Part shown: piece after piece, positions 35,775 through 44,552 of the stretch | Layout of the letters: each line of letters opens with the position of its first letter | Position numbering within the stretch: the first letter of the stretch is position 1 | Source of the DNA: Ensifer aridi | GTDB lineage: Bacteria; Pseudomonadota; Alphaproteobacteria; Rhizobiales; Rhizobiaceae | Length of the DNA stretch: 64,000 bases | Direction of reading: 5' to 3' | NCBI RefSeq assembly: GCF_002078505.1 | Contig: NZ_LUAV01000035.1 | Coordinates: forward strand, 1-64,000 | Position numbers and translations under genes: made by a program | Notes under the pieces: model-generated | Database searches by the model: none | Told to the model about the DNA's origin: nothing | What the model saw: only the letters and a program-made list of their open reading frames with translations

Positions 35775-35795
35775 CTATCCCCCTGGAAGGGATAG
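35775..35795. promoter_or_regulatory. Inverted-repeat operator for the DmeR/RcnR-type repressor
   Basis: CTATCCC and GGGATAG, perfect 7-base inverted arms, are separated by seven bases, 10 bases upstream of the repressor ATG. Arms with a C/G tract flanked by TA-containing ends are typical of CsoR/RcnR/DmeR operators. Binding here would block transcription of the repressor-pump unit until metal binds. Confidence 0.8.
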
Positions 35796-35907
35796 CTCAA
35801 CTGGGAATCTTGTCCGATTGATGACGCATTGAGGTTACTTGAGTGGTTTTCCTGAAGCTGACGGCGTTTTTCCGGTCCGGCGGAAAGACGATCCGCCGAA
35901 GGGAGTT

Positions 35908-37101
35908 ATGCGGTCTTATGGTAGAGTTGACGACAGCGCATGGATCGCAAGCGCCGGCCTCCTACCAGTGGCGGCAGGAATTGACTTGGCCTCGGATTGG
36001 TCGATTGTGCGCGCGCAACCGGAAGAGCTGGCCGTGCGGCAACTTAAGGACAAAACCTTCATCTGGCTGACCGCCGCGGTATCGCTGGCCTTTGTGCTGG
36101 TGCTGTGGCCGTTGTCCGGCGCCATCCTCTGGGCGACCGTACTGGCCGTATTGTTCGCTCCCGTGAACCGCGGCATGCTCAAACGCATGCCAGGCTGGCG
36201 CAACCTCGCTGCAACCATCACTTTGGTCGTTATACTCGTGATGGTGATCCTCCCCTTCCTGATCGTCGCGAACCTCGTTTTTCGCGAAGCTGCCTCCATT
36301 TACAGGAGCGTCGCGGCGGGCGAGATCGACCTTGGTATCGATATACAGGCGCTGCGCGACATACTGCCGAACTGGCTGAACGGGCTCGTCGACGACATCG
36401 TGCCGGATGCCGATGCGCTGCGCACGCGACTGCTGAACGCGCTCGGGCAGAGCGGCGAGTTTTTGGCGGGGCAGGCGATAAACATCGGGCAATCGACCTT
36501 CCACCTCATCGTAAGCGTTTTCGTGATGCTCTACCTGCTCTTCTTTTTTCTGCGCGACGGGCGCGAACTGGCGCGGGTGATTGGTGAGGCGATGCCACTC
36601 AGCGGTAGGCTGCGCCAGGCGCTGTTCAGCCGCTTCGCGCTGACGATCAATGCGATCGTGAAAGGCAGCGTCGTCGTGGCGCTTGTGCAGGGAATGCTGG
36701 GGGCGCTCGTCCTTTGGGCGCTCGACGTCAGGGCGCCGGCACTGTGGGGTGCGGTTATGGCGGTGTTCGCGCTGCTACCCGTGGTGGGCACGGGGCTCGT
36801 ATGGGGACCCATTGGCGTCTATATGCTGGTATCAGGGGCCATCTGGCAGGGTGCGGTGCTGCTTCTCTTCGGCATCCTGGTGATTGGGCTTGTGGACAAT
36901 CTTCTGCGGCCGGTCCTCATAGGCAAGGAGACCAGGATGCCGGATTATCTCGTGTTGGTCTCGACGCTCGGCGGTATCGCCGCCTTCGGCACCAACGGCC
37001 TCGTTGTGGGTCCGGTAACTGCAGCGCTTTTCCTGGCGGCTTGGTCCGTGTTCCCGGCTGTGACGGCCGAACGGGAGAACGAAGACGGACCGCAGATTTA
37101 G
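35908..37101 (+). CDS. AI-2E family transporter/permease
   Basis: This 397-residue protein belongs to the AI-2E transporter family (PF01594), which includes TqsA and YdiK and whose substrates are mostly unknown. About eight helices are expected: a pair near residues 50-90, one near 105-130, a soluble segment (about 130-205), and the C-terminal set with the family motif FALLPVVGTGLVWGPIGVYML near 285. ATG 35908 has AAGGGAG five bases upstream. A GTG at 36035 is a credible alternative because homologues tend to begin near RQLKDKTFIW. It stands alone between the metal-efflux unit and matR. Confidence 0.85.
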   Translation: MRSYGRVDDSAWIASAGLLPVAAGIDLASDWSIVRAQPEELAVRQLKDKTFIWLTAAVSLAFVLVLWPLSGAILWATVLAVLFAPVNRGMLKRMPGWRNLAATITLVVILVMVILPFLIVANLVFREAASIYRSVAAGEIDLGIDIQALRDILPNWLNGLVDDIVPDADALRTRLLNALGQSGEFLAGQAINIGQSTFHLIVSVFVMLYLLFFFLRDGRELARVIGEAMPLSGRLRQALFSRFALTINAIVKGSVVVALVQGMLGALVLWALDVRAPALWGAVMAVFALLPVVGTGLVWGPIGVYMLVSGAIWQGAVLLLFGILVIGLVDNLLRPVLIGKETRMPDYLVLVSTLGGIAAFGTNGLVVGPVTAALFLAAWSVFPAVTAERENEDGPQI

Positions 37102-37207
37102 CGCGCCGAACTCCGCGGCGGCCTTCGGCAAGCGGTTCAACATGCTGCAGCCCCAAAACGGGCTTCAACCGACGACAACAAAGATCTTGAGGCAAACGCT
37201 TGGGCTG

Positions 37208-37858
37208 TCATCTGGTCGCCATGCTCGCGACCAGATCGCTGAACCTCTCGCCCTGGATGCCGACATGTGCCCGCAACAGGCGACGGGCCTCGTCTCCGTT
37301 TCCGGCGAAGATCGCATCGACGATGGCGCAATGTTCAGAGAAGGATGTCGACAGGCGATTGCGCACCCGCAGTTGCAGTCTGCGGTACGGTCGAAGGCGA
37401 CGGTGCAGTTGAGTGCACTGCTCCTGCAAAAACTCGCTTCGGCTCGCCGCGTAGATCGCCTTATGAAACTCCTCGTTGGCGTAATAATACTCATCGCTGT
37501 CGCCGGCCTTGGCCGAGAGCTCGCATCGCTTGTGGGCGGCCGTGATGGCTTCGCGGGCTTCATCGTTCAACCGGCGGGCGGCCAGGGATCCGGCAAGCCC
37601 CTCCAGTTCCGCCATGACCTCGAACATCTCATAGACCCGGTGCGGCCCCGGATCGATGACGACGGCACCTCTGCGCGGGCGGATTTCGATCAGCCCGATC
37701 GCATCGAGCTGCATCAGCGCTTCGCGCACGGGCGTCCGGGAGACTCCGAACCGATTGGCAAGAACCATTTCGTCCAACCGCTCCCCAGGAGAGAACTCAT
37801 TGGAAAGAATGGCGTTTTCGATCTCGTCCCGGAGCCACCGACCGACATTTTCGGACAT
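37208..37858 (-). CDS. matR: GntR-family repressor of malonate catabolism
   Basis: This 216-residue protein has a winged helix (about residues 5-70; PGERLDEMVLANRFGVSRTPVREALMQL) and an FCD effector domain with EEFHKAIYAASRSE near 135 and EHCAIVDAIFAGN near 180. It is divergent from the malonate genes and a MatR operator lies in the shared region, so the MatR identity is well supported. ATG 37858 is preferred because AGAGG precedes it by eight bases. The ATG at 37876 is in frame but lacks a ribosome site and lies only 14 bases from the operator. Malonate or methylmalonate would be the inducer. Confidence 0.92.
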   Translation of the reverse strand: MSENVGRWLRDEIENAILSNEFSPGERLDEMVLANRFGVSRTPVREALMQLDAIGLIEIRPRRGAVVIDPGPHRVYEMFEVMAELEGLAGSLAARRLNDEAREAITAAHKRCELSAKAGDSDEYYYANEEFHKAIYAASRSEFLQEQCTQLHRRLRPYRRLQLRVRNRLSTSFSEHCAIVDAIFAGNGDEARRLLRAHVGIQGERFSDLVASMATR

Positions 37859-37889
37859 TTGCGCCGCCTCTTTCATACAACAATGCCAT

Positions 37890-37903
37890 TCTTGTATACA
37901 CGA
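37890..37903. promoter_or_regulatory. MatR operator
   Basis: The palindrome TCTTGTATACACGA equals the site I recall for MatR of Rhizobium leguminosarum bv. trifolii. It lies between matR and matA. A TTGACA hexamer at 37907-37912 just downstream could be the -35 box of the rightward mat promoter, so a bound repressor would block it and also matR itself. Confidence 0.85.
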
Positions 37904-37989
37904 TGCTTGACATCATGTACGTATCGTGACAGTTTACATACTACTGGCGAAACGTTGCAATGGGAAGCAGCCGCGCCTGGTCCGCGTAA

Positions 37990-38081
37990 CTAGATCGCGA
38001 TGATTTTAGGCCGGACCGATTCTAACAAGTTAGCGCGGGATGCGAGCGGAAACCGCGTACACTTTTCCTCGTCCCGCGCTA
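37990..38081 (+). repeat. Intergenic mosaic repeat family C, copy 1, in the matA leader
   Basis: The 92-base element runs from CTAGATCGCGATGATTTTAGG to CTCGTCCCGCGCTA and contains GCGCGGGATGCGAGCGG and ACACTTTTCCTC. It parallels copy 2 at 48424-48539 but lacks the inner palindrome of that copy. Its ends form an inverted pair (TAGCGCGGGA with TCCCGCGCTA). It lies between the mat promoter region and the matA ribosome site, so it is probably transcribed as part of the 5' leader. Confidence 0.75.
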
Positions 38082-38110
38082 AGGCGGAGACTGAGAAGAG
38101 GAGAATCGGC

Positions 38111-39532
38111 ATGCCTGAGACCTCTTTTTTCACGGATATGCTGCAGAGCATCACCGACCGCGGGCGCAAGCTTTTATTTTCCGGCTCGCGCACGACGCAG
38201 GTCGCAGCCGAAGTCGATCTCGAAACACTCTGTGAAATGCTGCTGTCGAGCCGAGGCGAAGCCTCAGGCATGGCGCTTGCTGCCGAGATTCTCGAGCGCT
38301 GGAGCGCACTCGGAAGCGAGGGTGCCCAGAACTTTCTGCACATGCTGCATGAAAAGTTCGGGGCCGACACGACGAGGCTCGATCAGGCGATCGAAAACTA
38401 CCGCACGGAAAAGAACTCCGCAGCGATCACTGCTCTTCACGAGGCGGCGGAACCGCGTCGACAGGAGCTCCTGCGCCGACTGAATCACGCGCCAAACGGC
38501 ACGGCCAAGCTCGTTCGGATGCGTCAGCAGCTTTTTTCAATGAAAGGGCAATCCGCTGAATTTCACGCACTCGACGCCGACTTCGCACATCTGTTCGGCT
38601 CCTGGTTCAATCGCGGCTTTCTCACGCTCCGGCCGATCGACTGGTCGACACCGGCGCACATCCTGGAAAAGATCATCAAATACGAGGCCGTGCATGAAAT
38701 CGCCGGCTGGGAGGAGCTGCGCCGCCGTCTGGCGCCGGCCGACCGTCGCTGCTTTGCCTTCTTCCATCCAAGGCTCGCGGACGAACCGCTCGTATTCGTG
38801 GAAGTGGCGCTCACCCGCTCCGTCCCCGGCGCGATCAGGGAGGTGCTCGACGAGGGTAGGGAACAGATCGATGCCCCCGAGGCGACGACCGCCGTCTTCT
38901 ATTCGATCTCCAACTGCCAGGATGGCTTGCGCGGAATCTCGTTCGGAAACTTCCTGATCAAGCAAGTCGTGGAAGACCTCCGCCGGGATCTGCCCGGCCT
39001 CAAGAACTTCGTCACCCTGTCGCCCGTCCCGGGCTTTGCCCGTTGGCTCAAGTCGCTTGACGCGGAGAGCAACCCGCCTCTGTCGCAGGAGACGAGCAAG
39101 GTGCTGACGCTGCTCGACAATGCGGCATGGGCCGAGGACGAGAGCATGGCAATGGAGATGGAGCGCGTGTTGCTGCCGCTCGCGGCGCGCTATTTCCTGG
39201 TCGAACGGACGCCGGAAGGCCGCCCGGTCGATCCGGTCGCCCGCTTCCATCTCGGCAACGGTGCTCGACTGGAAAGACTGAATTTTCTTGGCGACCGCTC
39301 GGCCAAGGCGATGCAGCAGGCACACGGCCTGATGGTCAATTACCTCTACAAGCTCGAGGACATCGTGGCCAACCACGAAGCGCTCGCCCAGCGCGGCGAA
39401 GTGATCGCCTCGCCCGAGGTCAAGAGCTTGCTCGATCAGAACGGCGAAGGCCGGCGCGGCGTCAACGGCCAGCAAGGCTCTCGGCCATTCGCACAAATGG
39501 TCAATTCAAGGATCGGAGGAAGGCGAAAGTGA
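38111..39532 (+). CDS. matA: Malonyl-CoA decarboxylase
   Basis: This 473-residue enzyme converts malonyl-CoA to acetyl-CoA and CO2. The N-terminal helical domain (about residues 1-170) is followed by the acetyltransferase-like catalytic domain with FFHPRLADEPLVFVEVALT near 215, FYSISNCQDGLRGISFGNFLIKQVV near 265 with the presumed catalytic Ser, and RFHLGNGARLERLNF near 380 with the catalytic His. The ATG at 38111 follows GAGGAGA; an open frame from 38000 includes a repeat element and is not the true start. The stop overlaps the matB GTG start by four bases, so the two are coupled. MatB supplies its substrate. Confidence 0.95.
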   Translation: MPETSFFTDMLQSITDRGRKLLFSGSRTTQVAAEVDLETLCEMLLSSRGEASGMALAAEILERWSALGSEGAQNFLHMLHEKFGADTTRLDQAIENYRTEKNSAAITALHEAAEPRRQELLRRLNHAPNGTAKLVRMRQQLFSMKGQSAEFHALDADFAHLFGSWFNRGFLTLRPIDWSTPAHILEKIIKYEAVHEIAGWEELRRRLAPADRRCFAFFHPRLADEPLVFVEVALTRSVPGAIREVLDEGREQIDAPEATTAVFYSISNCQDGLRGISFGNFLIKQVVEDLRRDLPGLKNFVTLSPVPGFARWLKSLDAESNPPLSQETSKVLTLLDNAAWAEDESMAMEMERVLLPLAARYFLVERTPEGRPVDPVARFHLGNGARLERLNFLGDRSAKAMQQAHGLMVNYLYKLEDIVANHEALAQRGEVIASPEVKSLLDQNGEGRRGVNGQQGSRPFAQMVNSRIGGRRK

Positions 39533-41043
39533 GCAACCATCTTTTCGACGCCATAAGGGCCGCCGCACCGGGTGGCGCACCGTTTATCCGGATCGAGGGT
39601 GGCCGCATCTGGACCTACGACGACGCGCTCGATCTTTCGAACCGCATTGCCAGTGCCATGGATACACTCGGCATTCGCCCGGGCGACCGAGTTGCGGTGC
39701 AGGTCGATAAAAGCGCCGAGGCCCTGATCCTCTATCTCGCCTGTCTGCGCAGCGGCGCGGTCTACCTGCCGCTCAACACCGCCTATACGCTGACTGAACT
39801 CGACTATTTTATCGGTGATGCCGAGCCGCGCCTGGTGGTTGTTTCTTCCGCCGCGCGGGAAAACGTCGGAAAAATAGCGAAGCCTCATGGCGCGATCGTT
39901 GAAACGCTGGACGCCGACGGCACCGGCTCATTGCTCGATCTCGCACGCGACGAGCCGGCCGATTTTGTCGATGCCTCGCGCTCGGCCGATGACCTGGCGG
40001 CGATCCTCTATACCTCGGGCACGACGGGGCGTTCCAAGGGGGCGATGCTCACCCACGGGAACCTGCTCTCAAATGCCATGGCGCTGCGCGACTTCTGGCA
40101 CGTCACCGCCCAGGATCGGCTGATCCATGCCTTGCCGATATTCCATACGCATGGGCTCTTTGTCGCGACGAATGTCACGCTGCTTGCGGGTGCCTCGATG
40201 TTCCTGCTGCCGAAGTTCGATCCGGACGAGGTGATTTCGCTGATGCCGCGGGCGACCCTTTTGATGGGCGTTCCGACGTTTTACGTGCGCCTCCTGCAGA
40301 GCCCGCGTCTCGACAGGCAGGCCGTCTCCAATATGCGCCTCTTCATTTCCGGTTCGGCACCGCTACTGGCCGAGACACATGTCGGGTTCCAAAACCGCAC
40401 CGGGCACGCCATCCTCGAGCGTTACGGCATGACCGAAACCAACATGAACACGTCCAATCCCTACGACGGAGAACGGATCGCCGGAACGGTCGGCTTCCCG
40501 CTGCCGGGCGTGACGGTGCGCGTGACCGATCCCGCCACCGGAGCCGTGCTGCCTGCCGAAGAAACCGGAATGATCGAGATCAAGGGACCGAACGTCTTCA
40601 AGGGTTACTGGCGCATGCCCGAAAAGACTGCAGCCGAATTCACCGCCGATGGCTTCTTCATCAGCGGCGATCTCGGCAAAATTGACAGGCGCGGCTATGT
40701 CCACATTGTCGGCCGCAGCAAGGATCTGGTGATTTCCGGCGGATACAACATCTATCCGAAGGAGGTCGAGGGCGAGATCGACCAGCTCGAGGGCGTCGCC
40801 GAGAGCGCCGTGATCGGTGTCCCGCATCCCGATTTCGGAGAGGGCGTGACGGCGATCGTCGTGCGCATGCCCGACGCGGCTCTGGATGAGACGGCGATTC
40901 TTGGCGCGCTTCAGGACCGGCTCGCGCGCTACAAACAGCCCAAGCGCATCATCTTCGCCGAGGACCTGCCCCGCAACACGATGGGCAAGGTCCAGAAGAA
41001 TGTCCTCAGGCAGCAATACGCCGATCTATACGCCAGGACGTGA
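39529..41043 (+). CDS. matB: Malonyl-CoA synthetase
   Basis: This 504-residue ANL-superfamily enzyme ligates malonate (or methylmalonate) to CoA with ATP. The P-loop is AILYTSGTTGRSKGAML near residue 158, LIFSGSAPL-type motif LFISGSAPLLAE is near 272, the hinge GRSKDLVISGGYNIYP is near 395, and the C-terminal catalytic Lys is in RNTMGKVQKNVLR near 487. The GTG start at 39529 lies in a GTGA overlap with the matA stop and has GGAGGAAGG upstream. It works with MatA to give acetyl-CoA from malonate and is followed by the carrier gene. Confidence 0.95.
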   Translation: MSNHLFDAIRAAAPGGAPFIRIEGGRIWTYDDALDLSNRIASAMDTLGIRPGDRVAVQVDKSAEALILYLACLRSGAVYLPLNTAYTLTELDYFIGDAEPRLVVVSSAARENVGKIAKPHGAIVETLDADGTGSLLDLARDEPADFVDASRSADDLAAILYTSGTTGRSKGAMLTHGNLLSNAMALRDFWHVTAQDRLIHALPIFHTHGLFVATNVTLLAGASMFLLPKFDPDEVISLMPRATLLMGVPTFYVRLLQSPRLDRQAVSNMRLFISGSAPLLAETHVGFQNRTGHAILERYGMTETNMNTSNPYDGERIAGTVGFPLPGVTVRVTDPATGAVLPAEETGMIEIKGPNVFKGYWRMPEKTAAEFTADGFFISGDLGKIDRRGYVHIVGRSKDLVISGGYNIYPKEVEGEIDQLEGVAESAVIGVPHPDFGEGVTAIVVRMPDAALDETAILGALQDRLARYKQPKRIIFAEDLPRNTMGKVQKNVLRQQYADLYART

Positions 41044-41137
41044 CGTGACCGCGCCCTCTGGGAGGAAGGCGCCGCCATCATTTTCAAATCTTGAAAACGA
41101 CAGCTGCGGCGCTGGAGGCGCCGGAGGGAGGAGAATC

Positions 41138-42484
41138 ATGGGTATCGAAGTACTATCCATATCGTTGTTGGTCGGGATGTTCGTCATCGCGACGATCCAG
41201 CCGATCAACATGGGCGCGCTGGCATTCAGCGGCACTTTCGTGCTCGGCTCGTTGATCATCGGAATGAAAACCAGCGACATCTTCGCCGGATTTCCGAGTG
41301 ACCTGTTCCTGACGCTGGTCGCCGTCACCTACCTCTTCGCCATCGCGCAGATCAACGGCACGATCGACTGGCTCGTCGAAGGTGCCGTGCGGCTGGTGCG
41401 CGGACATGTCGCCTGGATTCCCTGGGTGATGTTCCTCGTCGCCGCCGTTATCACCGGTTTCGGTGCTCTTGGCCCCGCGGCTGTCGCGATCCTCGCACCC
41501 GTCGCCTTGAGCTTTGCCGTGCAATACCGCATTCACCCGGTGATGATGGGCCTGATGGTGATCCACGGCGCGCAAGCCGGCGGCTTTTCGCCGATCAGCG
41601 TCTATGGCGGAATCACCAACCAGATCGTTGCCAAGGCCGGTCTGCCCTTCGCCCCGACGTCGCTGTTCCTCTCCAGTTTCTTCTTCAACCTGGCGATCGC
41701 CGTTCTGGTCTTCTTCGTCTTCGGCGGCGCGCGGGTGATGAGGCAGGGATCCGCATCGTCCGGCCCCTTGCCCGAACTGCATCCCGAAGGCGTATCGGCG
41801 TCGATCAGAGGCCATGGCGGCACGCCTGCCAAGCCGATCAGGGAACATGCTTACGGCACCGCGGCCGACACCGCAGCGAGCTTGCGGCTGACGAATGAAA
41901 GGGTCATCACCTTGATCGGCCTGACTGCACTCGGGATCGGCGCCCTGGTCTTCAAGTTCAATGTCGGTCTGGTCGCAATGACCGTCGCCGTCGCCCTGGC
42001 GCTGCTGTCGCCGAAGGCGCAGAAAGCGGCGATCGACAAGGTGAGCTGGTCGACCGTGCTGCTGATCGCCGGCATCATCACCTATGTGGGCGTCATGGAG
42101 AAGGCCGGTACGGTCGACTATGTCGCCAATGGCATATCGAGCCTCGGCATGCCGCTCCTGGTAGCGCTCCTGCTTTGCTTCACGGGCGCGATCGTCTCGG
42201 CCTTTGCATCCTCGACCGCGCTGCTCGGCGCCATCATCCCGCTCGCCGTGCCGTTCCTCCTTCAAGGACACATCAGCGCCATCGGAGTCGTCGCGGCGAT
42301 CGCGATCTCGACGACCATCGTCGATACCAGCCCATTCTCGACCAACGGCGCACTCGTCGTCGCCAATGCGCCGGATTATCAGCGCGAGAAAGTGCTGCGG
42401 CAACTCCTCGTCTACAGCGCACTGATTGCCATCATCGGGCCTGTGGTGGCCTGGTTGGTGTTCGTCGTGCCTGGGCTGGTCTGA
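41138..42484 (+). CDS. matC: Malonate/dicarboxylate carrier
   Basis: This 448-residue inner-membrane carrier is MatC-like. It has the MatC N-terminal domain (about residues 1-150) and a second half with FAASSTALLGAIIPLAVP-type motifs (AFASSTALLGAIIPLAVPFL near 355) and DTSPFSTNGALVVANAP near 397, as in SLC13/ArsB-type carriers. About 12 helices and a His/Pro-rich cytoplasmic loop near 205-250 are visible. It would import malonate. GGAGGGAGGAG precedes the ATG at 41138, 94 bases after matB. It completes matABC in the order known from clover rhizobia. Confidence 0.93.
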   Translation: MGIEVLSISLLVGMFVIATIQPINMGALAFSGTFVLGSLIIGMKTSDIFAGFPSDLFLTLVAVTYLFAIAQINGTIDWLVEGAVRLVRGHVAWIPWVMFLVAAVITGFGALGPAAVAILAPVALSFAVQYRIHPVMMGLMVIHGAQAGGFSPISVYGGITNQIVAKAGLPFAPTSLFLSSFFFNLAIAVLVFFVFGGARVMRQGSASSGPLPELHPEGVSASIRGHGGTPAKPIREHAYGTAADTAASLRLTNERVITLIGLTALGIGALVFKFNVGLVAMTVAVALALLSPKAQKAAIDKVSWSTVLLIAGIITYVGVMEKAGTVDYVANGISSLGMPLLVALLLCFTGAIVSAFASSTALLGAIIPLAVPFLLQGHISAIGVVAAIAISTTIVDTSPFSTNGALVVANAPDYQREKVLRQLLVYSALIAIIGPVVAWLVFVVPGLV

Positions 42485-42801
42485 TCGGGCTGGCGGTCCA
42501 GATGCAGTGAGCGAAGCATCCGAGGCGCTCATGTCCGAAGGCTTCATGCTTCCGGAGGATATGGGTTTCGTTCTCGACCGGGCTCGCGAGCAGAGCACGG
42601 CACTGCGCTGAAAAAAGTCCAGGGAAGTGCCGCGGAATTGCTGCGATGGTGCGGCGGACGGGAGAATGGCTCCCGTTCGCTCGGGCCGAAGTATTTCAAG
42701 GCTGTCTAGATATCGGATCGTCCACATGACCGTTTCGCCGTCGGGAAGAGAGCCTAGCAGTTGACCCGTTTGGGCAAACTCCGACTTGGAGCAAACCCCG
42801 T
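42485..42801. other. Intergenic region after matC
   Basis: The 317 bases contain no convincing gene. A short frame ending at 42611 includes a protein-like stretch (LPEDMGFVLDRAREQS) that might be the remnant of a larger gene, but it has no ribosome site or recognisable family. A candidate RpoE2 promoter begins at its right edge. Confidence 0.4.
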
Positions 42802-42826
42802 GGAACAGCCGCGCCATCAGTTGGTT
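42802..42826 (+). promoter_or_regulatory. Candidate RpoE2/EcfG-type general stress promoter
   Basis: GGAAC at 42802-42806 is followed after 18 bases by TT (GGTT at 42823-42826), matching the GGAAC-N18/19-TT pattern used by the alphaproteobacterial general stress sigma factor. The BON-domain gene starts about 70 bases later. Confidence 0.55.
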
Positions 42827-42896
42827 CTACGTCGAGGGGAGCCAGAGACCAAAGCAGAGCTTCCGACAGCCAACAAGCCGAATGGAGGAAACGAAG

Positions 42897-43778
42897 ATGG
42901 CCGACGAGAGATATCGACGGAGAGAGCAATACGGCCGCGGCTACGGGCGCGAGCCCGACGAGCCCCGAGGCCGATACGGGCGCTTCAGCCGCTCTTGGGA
43001 GGACGATTACGGGGATGAGCGTTATGAACGCGGTTATGGCGGTCGCGAGGGGTATCGCGGCGACTATCCTTTGCGGGGGCAGGGTTACGGGCGCGAACGA
43101 GAGGCCGGCGAAGCTTACCGCGGCGAATACGGCGCTCGCGGAATGAACGAACGGATGGGCGGATATGGCCGTGAGTGGGGATCGCGACGGGGCTTCGGTG
43201 CCGAGCGCTTCGGTGGCGGCAGCGAGAGTGCGGAGGCGGTGTTTGAAGATCAGGACTTTGGTCGCGGAGAGAGCGGTTACGGCCGTGGCTTCGGCCGCGG
43301 ATACGGTGGCGGCTACCGGCGCGAAGGATATGGTGGCGCGCACGGCGGCGGCTATGGCGGCGAGGGATATCGCGGTGGGATGTACGGCGGTGGCTATGGA
43401 GAGCCCCGCAGCGACCGCTTCGGACAATATCGTGGTCGGGGACCGAAAGGCTATCAGCGGTCGGATGAGCGCATCCGCGAAGACGTATGTGATCGGCTTA
43501 GCGATGACCGTTCGGTCGATGCCTCGGAAATCGAGGTGCGCGTCAGCAATTGCGAGGTGACGCTGAGCGGCACCGTCGAAAGCCGGGAGCAAAAGCGCCG
43601 CGCCGAAGACTGCGCGGAAGAAGTCTCAGGCGTAAAGAACGTGCAGAATAATCTGCGCGTAAGCCAGCAAGGCTGGACTGCCGGCGGAAAATCCCAGACC
43701 GGAACGACAGGAACAACCGGAGCGGGAATGACGGCCGGAACCAGCGCGACGAGTCCGGAATCAAGACGCGAGACTTGA
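42897..43778 (+). CDS. BON-domain protein with long Gly/Arg/Tyr-rich disordered region
   Basis: This 293-residue protein has a low-complexity first part (about residues 1-190) made almost only of Gly, Arg, Tyr, Glu and Ser, with many RGYG/GYGR repeats, and then a BON domain (about 195-262; DERIREDVCDRLSDDRSVDASEIEVRVSNCEVTLSGTV split over two strands, then VKNVQNNLRV). A Thr/Gly-rich tail follows. BON domains bind membranes or phospholipids and occur in stress proteins. No signal peptide is seen. GGAGGA precedes the ATG. A candidate RpoE2 promoter lies upstream and a 14-base hairpin downstream. The disordered part suggests self-association (inference). Confidence 0.88.
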   Translation: MADERYRRREQYGRGYGREPDEPRGRYGRFSRSWEDDYGDERYERGYGGREGYRGDYPLRGQGYGREREAGEAYRGEYGARGMNERMGGYGREWGSRRGFGAERFGGGSESAEAVFEDQDFGRGESGYGRGFGRGYGGGYRREGYGGAHGGGYGGEGYRGGMYGGGYGEPRSDRFGQYRGRGPKGYQRSDERIREDVCDRLSDDRSVDASEIEVRVSNCEVTLSGTVESREQKRRAEDCAEEVSGVKNVQNNLRVSQQGWTAGGKSQTGTTGTTGAGMTAGTSATSPESRRET

Positions 43779-43795
43779 GCTCGGTGAGGCAAAAC

Positions 43796-43829
43796 GTCTT
43801 AAGCGCCCGGGTAATCGGGCGCTTAAGAC
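43796..43829. terminator. Perfect 14-base hairpin, bidirectional terminator
   Basis: GTCTTAAGCGCCCG and its exact complement are separated by six bases, 17 bases after the BON gene stop. An AAAA run on the left would give a U tract for leftward transcription. The hairpin separates the BON gene from the next promoter at 43862. Confidence 0.7.
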
Positions 43830-43861
43830 CGTTGGGCGCCGAGGATGGGGCATTCGACTCG

Positions 43862-43886
43862 GGAACAGCCCTGCGGCTGCCGGGTT
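43862..43886 (+). promoter_or_regulatory. Candidate RpoE2/EcfG-type general stress promoter
   Basis: GGAAC at 43862-43866 is followed after 18 bases by TT (GGTT at 43883-43886). It lies directly after the terminator hairpin and about 50 bases before the membrane-protein gene, the expected place for a promoter. Confidence 0.5.
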
Positions 43887-43937
43887 AGGCCTTTGCCGGC
43901 GCCGCTGGTGCCGGTTCCGCGACGGCCGATGCGAGCG

Positions 43938-44552
43938 ATGACAGCCAAACAGCAGAGCAAAGACCCGATCCCCGCCTATCCGCTCTGGATAACCCTGCCG
44001 TATACGCTGTTTGTCGCCGTCCTCACGCCTTTCTACTGGCTGCGATACGGCCCAGGCAATTTCCTGTGGGTCTCCGATCTCGCCTTGTTTGCCGTGCTCA
44101 TTGCACTTTGGACAGGCATTCGGCTTTTCTATTCGATGATGGCGGTCGGCGTTCTGCCGCTCGAGCTCGCCTGGTGCGTCGACTTCGCCACCGGCGGCAG
44201 GTTCATCGGGCTCGCCGCCTATATGTTCGATCCGAAGGAGCCGCTGCATATGCGGTTGCTGTCCGGCTTTCACCTCTTCCTGCCGGTGTTCATCCTATTC
44301 ATGCTGATGCGGCAAGGCTACGACCGCCGGGCGTTCAAGGCGCAGACCGTCTTCGCCTGGGTTGTGCTTCTCGCGAGCTATTGGCTCACGCCTCCCGAGA
44401 AGAACATCAATTGGGTGCACGGGCTCGGCCCAGGGCCGGAGGCGCAAAAGGTGCTCTCTCCGGGCACCTATCTCGGCCTTTATATGGTGTTGCTTCCCGT
44501 GGTCGCCTATCTGCCGGTCCATCTCGTGCTGAAGCGGCTTTTCCGGCCCTAA
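43938..44552 (+). CDS. Conserved-looking integral membrane protein
   Basis: The 204-residue protein has about six hydrophobic helices (near residues 18-35, 45-65, 70-90, 110-128, 140-155 and 180-198). Between them are charged loops such as FDPKEPLHMRLLSG and LTPPEKNINWVHGLGPGPEAQ. I do not recognise a named family, though the pattern resembles small rhizobial membrane proteins of unknown role. The start is uncertain: ATG 43929 and ATG 43938 are in frame and neither has a strong ribosome site. The candidate stress promoter upstream suggests induction with the neighbouring BON-domain gene. Confidence 0.75.
   Translation: MTAKQQSKDPIPAYPLWITLPYTLFVAVLTPFYWLRYGPGNFLWVSDLALFAVLIALWTGIRLFYSMMAVGVLPLELAWCVDFATGGRFIGLAAYMFDPKEPLHMRLLSGFHLFLPVFILFMLMRQGYDRRAFKAQTVFAWVVLLASYWLTPPEKNINWVHGLGPGPEAQKVLSPGTYLGLYMVLLPVVAYLPVHLVLKRLFRP

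Noticed and set aside
42426..42611. Small protein after matC
   Set aside because: The frame overlaps matC, lacks a ribosome site and has only one short protein-like stretch.
41153..42817. A 554-residue open frame on the - strand opposite matC
   Set aside because: It is rich in Asp, His, Arg and Gly with no family similarity, as expected for the antisense of a GC-rich gene; matC on the + strand has a clear ribosome site and domain.
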